Assembly (NCBI GenBank): GCA_039619475.1
Contig: CM077115.1
Coordinates: 414,478,557-414,542,556 of the forward strand
DNA: 64,000 nt
Origin: Icerya purchasi
Taxonomy: Eukaryota > Arthropoda > Insecta > Hemiptera > Monophlebidae
Direction of reading: 5' to 3'
Part shown: one piece after another, positions 36,801 through 43,060 of the stretch
Layout of the letters: each line of letters opens with the position of its first letter
Numbering within the stretch: the first letter of the stretch is position 1
Translations under genes and position numbers: made by a program
Notes under the pieces: generated by a model
The model's database searches: none
What the model saw: only the letters and a program-made list of their open reading frames with translations
Told to the model about the DNA's origin: nothing

Positions 36801-38307
36801 CTTCCGAGCGATCCTCTTTTCACTCTTGGCTTTCACTAATTGGTATTCCAACTCTTTATTGTGCATCTTTTATTCTCTCCTTACCTTCTCCCTCAATTAT
36901 TCCGGGCCTTTGAGATTTATAGTTCTTTGGCCATTGTTTATTTCGACGGCTCCACTAAAAAAAAAAAAATACTTTTCAGGTTTTTGCGACAGTTTTAACA
37001 TGTTGTTATTAATACTTTGTTGTTGTTTTCGTTCCTATTGCTCATTATAATAATTATGAACAAAGCGAAGAACAAGACAAAAAACGTACAATATTAATGC
37101 TATTTAATTGAATTAATAAATATTTCAAATTCAAAAAAAAATTAATGATTCTAAATTGTTAATAATTTTTTCCAGTACTGCCTATAAATTTTATAAGGGC
37201 TCGATAAAATATCGGAAACATTAAAGAGATTATCACATATTAATATCGTAAATATACGCTGAATGCAATAATATATTGAAATTTCTTTTTTACTAGTTTT
37301 ATCATCGAAGTCTAACCCAGAAAATAGAAGAAAAAAAATTATATTCTTAAATATTTAAGAATAAGGTAAATAATTACGAAGTAAGACATAGCGGATGTAG
37401 AAATATCTGATTTATCAACATATGCATATATTAATGTGGGTATCATTTTTACGGCTGGGGTATATGGAAAATCAATTAACGTTTTTGTGTTACCATTTTT
37501 TCATGTAACGGAAGTAAAATGGTAATTATATTGCTGTGTAAAAATTCAATTAAAAAAAATGGCGTTATCAATTAAAATCGACCCTTCTATAAAAATTATA
37601 GAATCTTCTGAAAGTTGAAGCTTCCTGGAGTAGTTCCAATAGATTTTGCATATATTAATTAGATATATATTGCTAATTGCATTAGGAAATTAATAGAAAA
37701 CATGTCGGGATATTAAAATTTAAAAAAACTTGTTTTCCTTTTTGGTGATTATTTATTAATAAATTAATCGAAATTAACAAAATAACAAAGATAGCTCGGG
37801 GAATGTTGGGCATTTTGTTTCCTTCCCGAGGTAAAGTATTATTACGGAAGTAGTTCTAGAATAATTTCGTTTTAATCGAAAAATTATATATACATAATGT
37901 AATTTTTTTTTTTTTAATTTTTTAATAGTTTTTAAATAAATCAAATAACCCGGAAATAAAGAAATCCAAACGCAACGTGTGGCTCCAAATTACGTTTTAT
38001 CCGAAAGATTTTGAGTTTTTTAATATTTTTAAAAATGTAATTAGATAATTTTTTCGTAAATTACTCGGAATCTGAAATTACTGAAATCGTAATTTTCGTT
38101 CAATCAAAAAGGTTCCGAAATGCTGACGAAATTCTTTTATAAAAAATAATCAAATCGAACTCTCGCAAAATCGATTTAGATAAAAAAAAAAAAAAGAACA
38201 AAAAACTTACGAATTAGAGCTCCTCCTCTGGCAATAGCTGCTTCGCTGACTGCGAGGTAGATGCTTAGCAGGAGCAGACCACCGGTTGTTAATAGTTTAC
38301 CGTCCAT
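6974..38307 (-). CDS. Takeout-like / JHBP-family secreted lipid-binding protein, six coding exons
   Basis: Joined coding exons, minus strand: 38307-38211, 26241-26149, 14538-14391, 9195-9053, 8961-8809, 7134-6974. The sum is 795 nt, or 264 residues plus TAA, within the usual 240-265 of the family. Intron phases are 1,1,2,1,1 and all introns are GT-AG. Residues 1-26 form a signal peptide (charged start, LLLLSIYLAV core, Ala-rich end). Cys39 and Cys49 (PCKR...KCIQ) are the family's N-terminal disulfide pair. Then come the GIPELNIPSLDPF block (64-76), the NC-ASGL strand (98-104), GNYKAEGHIGNFPVQGKGIF (137-156), the DGDKYMKISDL block (177-187), NLINGN (203-208) and a C-terminal helical region ending LFLQIPYDQLLP (249-260). 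Family knowledge: secreted, elongated TULIP-fold carriers of hydrophobic ligands, implicated in feeding, circadian and juvenile-hormone-linked physiology. The ligand here is unknown. Confidence 0.93.
7135..8808. other. Takeout-like gene intron 5 (1,674 bp)
   Basis: No gene seen inside. It holds a 35 bp unit repeated twice in tandem at about 7539-7611 (AAAAGTTTACGTTTTGGAAA followed by two ATATTGG-type blocks) and several poly-A and poly-T runs. Confidence 0.6.
8809..8961 (-). CDS. Takeout-like gene, coding exon 5
   Basis: Acceptor TTATTTCAG before 8961, donor A|GTAAGT after 8809. Encodes residues 161-211: FNVTGTMHLIGHSVQLDG, the KYMKISDLRLL block, the EIGDLKIYATNLINGNPEL block. The pattern G-x-L-DG-Y-I-x-D-L...NL-NG is diagnostic of the takeout/JHBP family. 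Phase 1 at both borders. Confidence 0.93.
9053..9195 (-). CDS. Takeout-like gene, coding exon 4
   Basis: Acceptor AAATAG before 9195, donor T|GTAAGT after 9053. Encodes residues 114-160, including FEMEIDFYFPRVVGTGNY and KAEGHIGNFPVQGKGIFNV, the paired beta-strand segment with the conserved FP..-G-Y-x-G-x-I-x-x-P-x-x-G-x-G pattern. Separated from exon 5 by only 91 bp, the single short intron of the gene. Confidence 0.93.
9196..11501. other. Takeout-like gene intron 3, 3' part: AT-rich, no gene
   Basis: Contains a 45 bp (TA)n microsatellite at 9256-9300 and shorter TA tracts at about 10551-10573, 10674-10690 and 11470-11492. At 10574-10612 a poly-T followed by GACTAGCCAACTATGGGC resembles, on the minus strand, the LINE J / SINE-A tail. 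No coding sequence recognised. Confidence 0.5.
11502..11563 (+). repeat. Possible pogo/Tigger-like DNA transposon end
   Basis: Directly after a TA tract the sequence reads CAGTAGTGTCCCGTATTCGC, continuing with GGTTCCGAGCCATCCCACGGATATGTGAAAA. This CAGTAGT-CCC-GTAT-CGC...GGTTCC style resembles the ends of pogo/Tigger families. No partner end was located; the call is by resemblance only. Confidence 0.3.
11564..13416 (-). pseudogene. LINE family J copy, ORF2 remnant (endonuclease - truncated RT - RNase H)
   Basis: Read on the minus strand from an ATG at 13416. The endonuclease region starts near 13400 (FNILQ-NCRNFEPTKIH) and continues with SGYDCDN and, near 13000, a GGD-NA block. The reading then jumps to the late RT region near 12560-12330. 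The segment reading HPYNLKLVNADLN...IICFCYL matches RPYNSTLVNLSLN...VICFCYLGIYL of the J copy at 46421-49039. Near 12210-12000 KWGNDPYLFTSLH and IRSKFDYC match the same copy, and near 11700-11564 degraded RNase H sequence follows (DGSRDSDEVGASF, ESFQLPSF). Many stops and frame changes are present, and the first half of RT is missing. It lies inside takeout intron 3 in the sense orientation and ends at the pogo-like end. Confidence 0.8.
13417..14390. other. Takeout-like gene intron 3, 5' part: no gene recognised
   Basis: The first 150 bases may still be LINE J 5' sequence. The rest is moderately AT-rich with no recognised feature. Confidence 0.45.
14391..14538 (-). CDS. Takeout-like gene, coding exon 3
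   Basis: Acceptor ACATTTAAG before 14538, donor CAG|GTAATT after 14391. Encodes residues 64 (split Gly) to 113: GIPELNIPSLDPFHVDEYLL, HYDGGEIAGKVLFKNC, YASGLHDVQILEVR. The G-I-P-x-L-x-I-P-x-L-D-P motif is the hallmark of takeout proteins. A third cysteine (Cys99) follows the conserved Asn. Confidence 0.93.
14539..15869. other. Takeout-like gene intron 2, 3' end: no gene recognised
   Basis: AT-rich; I see no transposon protein or tandem repeat here. Confidence 0.5.
15870..16150 (+). repeat. Dispersed repeat, copy 1 (unclassified)
   Basis: Begins GTACCTTAATTAG and ends near ACGTTTCAGCGCACTTTTATTAAA. The same order of blocks recurs at 17010-17300, with substitutions and indels. No coding potential. 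Confidence 0.35.
16151..17009. other. Intron 2 segment: no gene recognised
   Basis: Contains poly-T runs (for example 16811-16832) and an 8 bp G run near 16973. Nothing coding recognised. Confidence 0.5.
17010..17300 (+). repeat. Dispersed repeat, copy 2 (unclassified)
   Basis: Begins GGTACCTTAATTAGAGTCTGG and contains GTTTAAGAAT and ACGTTTTAGTGAATTTTTATTA blocks in the same order as 15870-16150. Confidence 0.35.
17484..17766 (+). repeat. Solo arm of the long-TIR MITE family
   Basis: Matches the right arm of the MITE at 39602-40594: ATTACAACGTAATTCTTAGG, repeated GTAACGAAAAATGT blocks, GATCATTTTATACAAAGTAT, and the terminal CCAAAATGGCCGAGTT-like end (here CAAAAATGGCCGAGTT). As at 40594, a (TA)n tract follows at once. 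Confidence 0.7.
17767..17842. repeat. (TA)n / (CA)n microsatellite
   Basis: A TA tract runs into an (CA)n tract with minor interruptions and a final short TA tract, directly after a MITE end. Confidence 0.85.
17843..19290. other. Intron 2 segment: no gene recognised
   Basis: Overlapping open frames on both strands (17974-18402 minus, 18305-18577 plus) have no recognisable motif. The region at 18300-18500 is more GC-rich than its surroundings. Confidence 0.45.
19291..19390 (+). mobile_element. Truncated tRNA-derived SINE
   Basis: GCTGCCGTGGCGCAGTTGAT at 19291-19310 is tRNA-like and contains a pol III A-box-like stretch (TGGCGCAGTTGATTCGG). Then come a TTTCACTT block, also present in the SINE-A copies, and an A-run at about 19378-19390. 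The B box is missing, so this is an internally deleted copy. Confidence 0.45.
20155..20261 (+). repeat. 9-bp minisatellite, about 12 units
   Basis: The unit ATTCGCGTT is repeated twelve times; unit 11 has a C-to-T change and the last base of unit 12 differs. Because 9 is a multiple of 3 and the unit lacks stops, several frames stay open on both strands (LFA and NNA repeats). This is a by-product of the repeat, not a gene. Confidence 0.95.
20286..20402 (+). repeat. Local direct repeat, copy 1
   Basis: Shares GATTCTTTGATTTGTC, TTTTTATTATCGAAAA, ACGAACAGAATTTT and GTTGCATCGATRAGAACGAT blocks in order with 20673-20840. Confidence 0.7.
20433..20564. repeat. Hairpin-forming MITE-like repeat
   Basis: The left arm ATTTATTTTTGACGTTTCAG pairs with the reverse complement of the right arm near 20540-20564. 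Inner arms also match (CTAGTTTCACCTGAAAACA against TGTTTTCTGATAATGGTAAAC inverted), so most of the 132 bp is palindromic. It sits between the two direct repeats. Confidence 0.6.
20673..20840 (+). repeat. Local direct repeat, copy 2 (with a long poly-T insertion)
   Basis: Same block order as 20286-20402 but lengthened by a T-run of more than 20 bases near 20735-20758. Confidence 0.7.
20841..22279. other. Intron 2 segment: no gene recognised
   Basis: Contains short (CA)n/(TA)n and (TG)n tracts near 21225-21250 and 21498-21530. Near 21990-22020 GATAAGGTATCGTGGTCATT resembles the SINE-B tail. No coding sequence recognised. Confidence 0.45.
22280..22545 (-). mobile_element. tRNA-derived SINE, family B, copy 1
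   Basis: On the minus strand it reads TTAAGGTGCTTGGCTACCAA, then a B-box-like GGTTCGAGAC, then a body with CGTTCCGCATCGAAGTCGCT and CCAGAGAAATCTGGGAAGC. The same order appears at 23350-23620. A tRNA-like head with pol III box remnants, and no coding, indicates a SINE rather than a gene. Confidence 0.65.
22553..23300 (+). pseudogene. hAT-superfamily transposase remnant (ZMYM1-like type)
   Basis: Fragments in different frames give the family's landmarks in order: FYQENPPLENEGNFRAFLR, then VDETSDISKTE, then GIDPTNMRGQSNDGAA, then HCMSHSLNLAISDSAKI-IRNCFGV near 23117-23190 and SPKRRQVLIK. These correspond to the ADETTDIS, MRGQ-YDGA and H-F-HSLNL motifs of hAT transposases often annotated as zinc finger MYM-type 1-like. 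Several stops and frameshifts are present and the N-terminal zinc finger is missing. It is flanked by two SINE-B copies and lies in takeout intron 2, antisense to the gene. Confidence 0.85.
23286..23400. repeat. Tandem partial duplication of the SINE-B tail region
   Basis: The block (G)AATCCTGAGTGCG-(C/T)AATGATCGTGG followed by AAAGTTAAAC occurs twice, about 60 bp apart, at the right edge of the hAT relic. Confidence 0.6.
23350..23620 (-). mobile_element. tRNA-derived SINE, family B, copy 2
   Basis: On the minus strand an A-box remnant (AACCTAGTAATTAAG) precedes ATGCTTGGCTACCAAATATC. The body matches copy 1 (CGTTCCGGATCCGAGTCACT, CAGAGAAATCTGGAAAAG, CCATTGGGCTTAGTACCATT). The head is more complete than in copy 1. 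Confidence 0.65.
23621..26148. other. Intron 2, 5' part: no gene recognised
   Basis: Holds poly-A runs, an imperfect hairpin near 24320-24400, and on the minus strand near 25000-24900 a short cysteine-containing frame (CQRGDYLNCDN) that may be a decayed LINE ORF1 zinc knuckle. Not strong enough to call. Confidence 0.4.
26149..26241 (-). CDS. Takeout-like gene, coding exon 2
   Basis: Acceptor TTTTTCAG before 26241, donor GATG|GTAAGA after 26149; 93 nt. Encodes residues 33 (split Pro) to 64: TYSEPCKRNSKDFNKCIQ then KTLQSLLPKFNDG. The PCK-x9-C-I spacing and LLPKF-x-x-G are the takeout N-terminal signature; Cys39 and Cys49 are expected to form a disulfide. Confidence 0.92.
26242..30779. other. 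Intron 1, 3' part: no secure gene
   Basis: Minus-strand frames at 27253-26967 are open and CT-rich like the decayed LINE copies but match no motif I know. The plus-strand frame at 29062-29247 has no supporting signal. Poly-T and poly-A runs are frequent. Confidence 0.4.
30780..30812. repeat. (TA)n microsatellite
   Basis: Uninterrupted alternating AT of about 33 bp. Confidence 0.95.
31066..31390 (+). pseudogene. Possible LINE ORF1 (gag-like) fragment
   Basis: Reads MACYRSYAQVAGG at 31066-31104, the SYAQV-type start seen in some insect LINE ORF1 proteins. Across frame changes it continues with SFADYLSFF and FKSQIFP, a Leu/Ser-rich stretch. No zinc knuckle or ORF2 follows. It could belong to LINE J. 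Tentative. Confidence 0.3.
31480..31552. repeat. Imperfect palindrome (hairpin)
   Basis: AATTTACGATAGGCGCCGTG on the left pairs with CGCGGAGTCTATCGTAAATT on the right; arms of about 31 nt with a short AT-rich loop. A small MITE remnant or other foldback sequence. No evidence of a processed RNA. Confidence 0.6.
31553..32789. other. Intron 1 segment: no gene recognised
   Basis: CT-rich on the plus strand between 31860 and 32030, otherwise featureless. Confidence 0.45.
32790..33095 (-). pseudogene. LINE family J fragment, RNase H start
   Basis: On the minus strand, with frame changes, it reads IRQEFHSAINLQFSSHVTVF, then a degraded TDG box, then the pro/ser-rich segment before the RNase H Glu box. 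This matches IKQEFRSTVSCLFPSHALVF and SSFILPDSNFSES of the copy at 46421-49039. Strongly degraded. Confidence 0.6.
33096..34073. other. Intron 1 segment: no secure gene
   Basis: Contains a 138-nt stretch (33607-33744) bordered by CCACAG and GTGAGT and open in one frame, noted separately, and a 15-base G run near 34030-34044. Otherwise nothing recognised. Confidence 0.4.
34074..34213 (+). mobile_element. LINE family J, 5'-truncated 3' end with poly-A
   Basis: Nearly identical to the last ~140 bases of the J copy at 46421-49039 (TTCCCAGTCTGTTG, CAGCTGTCTCCAATCG, GGCAATGGTCCATAGTTGAT, GCGCCC), followed by 19 A. The high identity suggests both copies are young relative to the other J fragments here. 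Confidence 0.9.
34214..35638. other. Intron 1 segment: no gene recognised
   Basis: AT-rich; nothing coding or clearly repeated seen. Confidence 0.5.
35639..35760 (+). repeat. hAT-like terminus relic
   Basis: CAGGGGCGGATTAAAGATTT then ACGAGGCC and GGATTAATCTTGAATGAAG. The same sequence with differences starts at 60152. The CAGGGGCGGAT head resembles hAT terminal inverted repeats and the right end of the composite at 44737-56460 in inverted form. No partner end found nearby. Confidence 0.45.
35761..36559. other. Intron 1 segment: no gene recognised
   Basis: AT-rich continuation of the repeat above, then unremarkable sequence. Confidence 0.45.
36560..36969 (+). pseudogene. LINE family J-related fragment, ORF2 C-terminus with poly-A
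   Basis: Reads SFYLSIQPNALFPWFF near 36564-36612, matching SFYLSIQPTLPSHPWFSEFP of the J copy. After frame changes a DQILFECS stretch (about 36770-36795) matches DHIFFECS, the C-terminal cysteine region. Ends in 13 A. More diverged than the copies at 34074 and 46421. Confidence 0.75.
36970..38210. other. Intron 1, 5' part: no gene recognised
   Basis: Very AT-rich, with no recognisable coding sequence. Ends in the donor of exon 1. Confidence 0.5.
38211..38307 (-). CDS. Takeout-like gene, coding exon 1 (signal peptide)
   Basis: ATG at 38307; donor ATTC|GTAAGT after 38211; 97 nt. Encodes MDGKLLTTGG, then LLLLSIYLAV, then SEAAIARGGALI: a short charged start, a hydrophobic core and small residues suited to signal peptidase cleavage near residue 26. 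No other in-frame ATG upstream is needed, and the phase joins exon 2 cleanly. It lies nearly 12 kb from exon 2, so the joining rests on phase, family architecture and the signal peptide. Confidence 0.85.
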
Positions 38308-38600
38308 ATTGCAAATTTAAAATTTACTTACAACATAAATTCTTAGAAAATAAAAGCAAAAACTCACGCTGCTTCGCGATACTGAACACCGGACTGACCG
38401 TTGTCAGCGAGCTACAAGATTACAAGTAATAAACCTTCTTGCTTGATTTCATTCTCATTTATATCCTTGCACAGATTATCGTAAACCTCGTCGCCGCACC
38501 CATGCACCTACCAGAACAACGGCAGTGCAGGTGTCTAGTTTAACTCGTTACGATATATTTTGTCATTTCGTTATGCTGAGCGTTTAACGTTTTGTCTCAA
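38308..38600 (-). promoter_or_regulatory. Candidate 5' UTR and promoter of the takeout-like gene
   Basis: On the minus strand two arthropod-type initiator matches (TCAGT) occur at 38397-38393 and 38385-38381, about 75-90 bases upstream of the ATG. A GATATAAAT lies near 38455, too far from these initiators for a normal TATA box. A GTGAGT donor-like site near 38367 could mark a 5' UTR intron, but no acceptor is convincing. Confidence 0.3.
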
Positions 38601-39601
38601 TGTAGCCAAAGTATAATTCTTTTCGTCGCCGATAAATTATCGAAATTTTTACACCTCTGCGTGCTTGTTTATGTGCGCTTTTACAAAAAGTTCATAAAAA
38701 ATTCCGCTACTAAAATCATTACCGGAACTGGTTCGTTTCCGCTAATTTTCAGAGTACTTCACACCGTTGACCCTGTTTAAAATGGTGACCTTACAGCTCC
38801 GTAGCATTTTTGCTGTAAGATTGATTGGAAGACCTTAGGACGATTTTAAGCATTACAATGCGCTTATTTAGGCCAAGGAAAGTTGCTTTATTTTTAACAT
38901 GACTCTATATCACTTCCAGCATCATCTATGTTATACATATCGAGGAAATGAAATTGTCCCAGTTCAAAGATGTTCGACGCTACCTGTTTCAAACTCGATC
39001 GGTGGCTCTTTCGCTGTTATATAATAATTACCATTTTCTTAGTCGCTCTATGCTGCACTTCATTTTCGCGTGAGTAGTCCGATCAGAAAAAGTGCCTGGT
39101 TACCTAACTGCTGCTACTGATAGTAAAAGTTTTTCTATTCATTTTTTCTCTCTTCCTCAACGATACTCGTGAGCTTACGACGACAGCACTACATAATTAC
39201 CATTTTAGATAATTTCAGCAACTTCAAAGAATTTTTTTTTCCCATTTCGAATGATACGTCAGGACTATATTATAGTAAATTACTGGAAATTTTATATTGT
39301 GTTTATTGTTACTTTGAAAGTGCTTTGTCGGTGCGTTTCGCTTACTTTTTTTCCTTCTTATTACAATTTATAATTTTATAATTCCTTCTATATCTGTAAC
39401 AGGCTAAAAAGTGCAAACACGATATACAAAAAAAACCCAAAAAAACCGTATAATAATGACAACGTAATTTTGACGTGAAACGTCTTGAAAATTGCTCGTG
39501 AAACGAAATAGTGAAACGAAATTGTGAAACGAAATCGCGCAACGCAACGACTATTATTTTTCACCGCATATATTTATATATATCTGTATATATATATATA
39601 T
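38601..39601. other. Upstream of the takeout-like gene: no gene recognised
   Basis: No coding motif seen. Ends in a TA-rich tract at which the next MITE begins. Confidence 0.5.
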
Positions 39602-40594
39602 AACTCGGCCATTTTGGCCTCGCAAGGGGCTGTGCCCCTTGACCCCTCTTGCTTTCATTTCTGTCTCTTTCTCTTCTATACTTTGTATAAAATGATCAAA
39701 ATTTACAACGTAATTCTTACTGGCAACAACACACACAAAAAATAGCATAACCACAAAAATCCTATTCTAACATTTAACTTCCGTTATATAAAATTAAGAC
39801 ATTTTTTCGTTACATTTTTCGTTACATTTTTCGTTATATACTTCATTACATAAAATTGTGACATTTTTTAAATAACAATAACAAAAATCCTATAAAATAT
39901 AACAAACGTTACATAAAATTGGGACATTTTTTCGCCTAAGAGTTACGTTGTAATTAATATAAATACTTAAACCGATATAGGCGTTTTACGTTAAATCAAC
40001 GGCTCCGTGCCCCAGCACAGCCGCACCCAATTTTTTTAGCCCGACCATCAAAATTTTTTTTTATCACAAAAACTGTCACAAAAATTTGTCACAAAATGTG
40101 ACATGCTGTATATAAATATGGATTGCTAGGAAATGACAACCTCATTCTTAAATAAAAGGACAAAGTACTGATGAAATTGATTGCTTGACGTTGTCAATTT
40201 TCCTTGTTCTATACAAAGTGTAGAAGTGATGGAGCTAGGGGTCCAGGAATGTTCCCAGACAGGGACAAGGAGCGAAGTCCCTTAAGAGGTACGATTATAT
40301 TTATATTAATTACAACGTAATTCTTAGGCTACCCCCCTTAGAAAAAATGTCACAATTTTATGTAACGAAAAATGTAACGAAAAATATAACGAAAAAATGT
40401 CTTAATTTTATATAACGGAAGTTTAATGTTTGGATAGGCTTTTTGTAATTATGTTATTTTTTTGTGTTGATGCAATTAAGAATTACGTTGTAAATTTTGA
40501 TCATTTTATACAAAGTATAGAACAGAAAGAGACCGAAATGAATTCAAGAGGGGTCAAGGAGCACAGCCCCTTGCGAGGCCAAAATGGCCGAGTT
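39602..40594. mobile_element. Long-TIR MITE between (TA)n tracts, carrying a nested MITE-like unit
   Basis: 993 bp. The left arm (39602-about 39962) and right arm (about 40300-40594) are inverted copies over about 300-330 bp with good similarity: AACTCGGCCATTTTGGCCTC at the left end, GGCCAAAATGGCCGAGTT at the right. Shared internal blocks are ACAACGTAATTCTTA, TTCCGTTATATAAAATTAAG and GTTACATTTTTCGTTA. Both outer ends abut alternating TA tracts. The 320 bp between the arms resembles the unit at 4081-4480, so it looks like a different MITE nested inside. No open frame encodes a transposase. Confidence 0.8.
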
Positions 40595-41105
40595 ATATAT
40601 ATATATATATATATATATGATAAAGGCTTTTTTTTACGACATATTGGTAACTGGAACAGCGATATAAATTATAATTAGATAAAATTCTATAAAAAAGAAA
40701 TAATAATTACGGAACTTAGTTCTTTTCATTAAGAGATATACCATTTGAAGTTAAAAAATGTTCCATAAGAATACAACTTTAAAATAAATCCATAACTCGA
40801 TACAATCAATAAAGTAATTAGTGTAAAATAATCGACGTAACACATTGTCCTTTAATATTTATCTTGTACTTTTTTAGCTACATAAATTTCGCAGTGTGAA
40901 GTGTGTTTATTTCGGTGATTGATATAAAATTATATTCTTCCTGTCTAGTTCGGAAAGTGAAAATTCACTAATATATTCTTTTTAGTCTTCTTTACTCAAT
41001 ACAAACATAATAATTTCAGTTTTCTAGTTTTACTGCCTAATCCTTGAAAAAACTAATTTCTAATAATAATTGAGGTCTTTTTTGCAAGTACTGTAGTCAT
41101 GATTA
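40595..41105. other. No gene recognised
   Basis: A (TA)n tract at 40594-40618, then featureless AT-rich DNA. Confidence 0.5.
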
Positions 41106-41262
41106 TTTTTTTTTTTTTTTTTTTTTTGGGCGCGTTAGTTATGGACATTAACTCGGCACAAGTGAAATTTTTGAGTGTCAGTGTACGGTAGCAGGAATCG
41201 AATCAGGTCCTAATCAAGCGAAACACAATTAACTAATCAGCCACACCACGGTAGCCGGCTTA
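41106..41262 (-). mobile_element. tRNA-derived SINE, family A
   Basis: On the minus strand: AGCCGGCTACCGTGGTGTGG, A-box-like GTGGCTGATTAGTTAA, B-box-like GATTCGATTCC (41204-41194), body AATTTCACTTGTGCCGAG, tail TTAATGTCCATAACTAACGC then GCCC, and a poly-A of about 22. The tail resembles the last bases of LINE J. The box spacing fits a tRNA-like head, but there is no matching acceptor stem, so this is a SINE and not a tRNA gene. Confidence 0.75.
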
Positions 41263-41485
41263 CTCATGAAAAATGTTTAAGCCATATTTCAACGGATGTA
41301 TCTATTTGGACCAGCCCCGACTACTTCCTTGTACGGATGATAGATAACAGAGGAAGAAGTGTATTCGTGGAGTAAAATCTCACATTTCAACGGAAATATC
41401 CATTTTGACCATTCCCGGATTCATTTTTAAGTCGTTTTTCGTAACTTGTGTATGTAGGTAGGTCTGTACGTATCACGCAAATTTC

Positions 41486-41870
41486 AAAAGCGGCTAGTGT
41501 CGCAGAAAGTTGAAAAAATTTTAAATTTAGAACTCTTACAACATACTATATTTGTGCACCTCCCTTTTTCGTTACAATCGGTCGGGCCAACGGAGTACTT
41601 CTCTTGGAGAGTTTTGCGGGCTTTTTCTCATAGGCCAAAAAAGCGGGTAGTCGCAGAAAGTCGAAATTTTGTACTAGGTATTGTTTTGTAACATCTAATT
41701 ATATATCTTCGATTTTCGATTACAATCAGTTGGGACAAAGGGGCACTTTGGAGTGTTCCGTGGAATTTTCCTAATGACTGAAAAAGCGGGTAGCCGTAGG
41801 AGAAAGTCTTAATTTTGGACTCGCGATTGTTATAACATCTGTTTTACTACTCATTCGTTTTTGTGTTTAA
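41486..41870. repeat. Imperfect ~145 bp tandem repeat, about 2.5 units
   Basis: AAAAGCGG(C/G)TAG followed by a GCAGAAAGT-like block recurs at about 41486, 41637 and 41779. Within units, GTAACATC/TAACATCT and TTACAATC(G/A)GT(C/T)GG blocks keep the same order. No coding potential. Confidence 0.6.
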
Positions 41871-42477
41871 CAGTTTTACGCGGAAGTCCTGTGATGACCA
41901 CATCAGATTCGTTCTTTTTCTTATTTTAAATCTCATATAACTTTCTCCCTGTAAATAACATTCTAAAATATTCAAGTTAATTAACATATTCGCTCGTACT
42001 AAATACCATCCTATATGTCAAGTAATTAGGCTGTCCTAAGTAACTAGACCCGTACACATCTCAAACAGTCGGACAGTATTTTAAGTGAGTGGATGCGAAA
42101 TATAGTAAGTATTTTTAACGGAATGCTCCTGAAAAACTGTTTTTAATTGTAATTAATTACGTCCATGATTAAGGAGGTAGTAGTCGAACGTGTCAGTTTT
42201 TTATCTGGAAAAACGGAAATCTCGTAATGTTTTTCATTTCGTTCGGTATCTGGATAAAACACTGTACTAGTTTTTTTTTCTCCCTACAAAAATTATTTTT
42301 AATTCCGCCCTTTAAACATGATTTAAGATTTCGATGGTGATGATATAACTGTGTTAAACGGTTTTTGAAGATGGCGGCAGTGCTTATTTGCTTTTTTTTT
42401 TTTTTTTTTTATTGATCCCCAATTTGTGATACGATGGGGTAAATATTTATTTATCTTGGATCTTTGATTACAAATAC
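41871..42477. other. No gene recognised
   Basis: Unremarkable apart from a T-run near 42394-42410. Confidence 0.5.
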
Positions 42478-43060
42478 AAGAGGATGTGAAAAAAAAATCC
42501 GCAGACGCATCGCAATGGTGAGAGCTGCAACAACGAAACTGAAAAAAGTATGGAAGGATATAAATATAACGAAGAACATTAAGTTAAAATTAGTGAACAC
42601 ATTGGTCTTCCCGATTGCGAAATACGAATCAGAATCTTGGACTATTAAAACAATAGATGCAATTCGGATAAATGTCTTCGAGATGGGAGTGTACAGGAAA
42701 ATGCTGCAGATAGCGTGGACGGCACATCGAACGAGCAAATCAATTCTAGAGGAGCTGAAGATAGAAACCAGGCTGCTTCAGTAAATAAATCGGAATATGA
42801 TCAGATACTTCGGGCATATAGTCAGGAAGATAAATTCCATGGAAAGAAATATTATACAGGGCAAAGTGCAAGGAAAACGTCCCAGAGGAAGATGCCCACT
42901 ACGATGGGCTGATCAAGTAAATACATTAACTGGGTACAAGCTGTCAGAAGCATTCCACGTAGCAATGGTTAGAAATAAATGGAAGGAAACGGTAAAATAT
43001 GATGCTACCACGTCCTTACGTAGGACAATGGACTTAATAATGATGATGCCGATAATTTAT
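42478..43060 (+). pseudogene. RTE-type LINE remnant, 3' end of ORF2
   Basis: Two frames give the RTE C-terminal pattern: IRRRIAMVRAATTKLKKVW, LVNTLVFPIAKYESESWT, FEMGVYRKMLQIAWTAHRT and SILEELKIETRLL, then a stop and a shift, then IRYFGHIVRK, GKRPRGRCPLRWADQVNTL and KWKETVK. The region after the RT palm and the GRPRGR-RW motif are typical of RTE elements. The usual YGCETW reads YESESW here. 5'-truncated; ends near an ATGATG run as many RTE elements do. Different in sequence from the RTE copy at 49833-51045. Confidence 0.8.
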
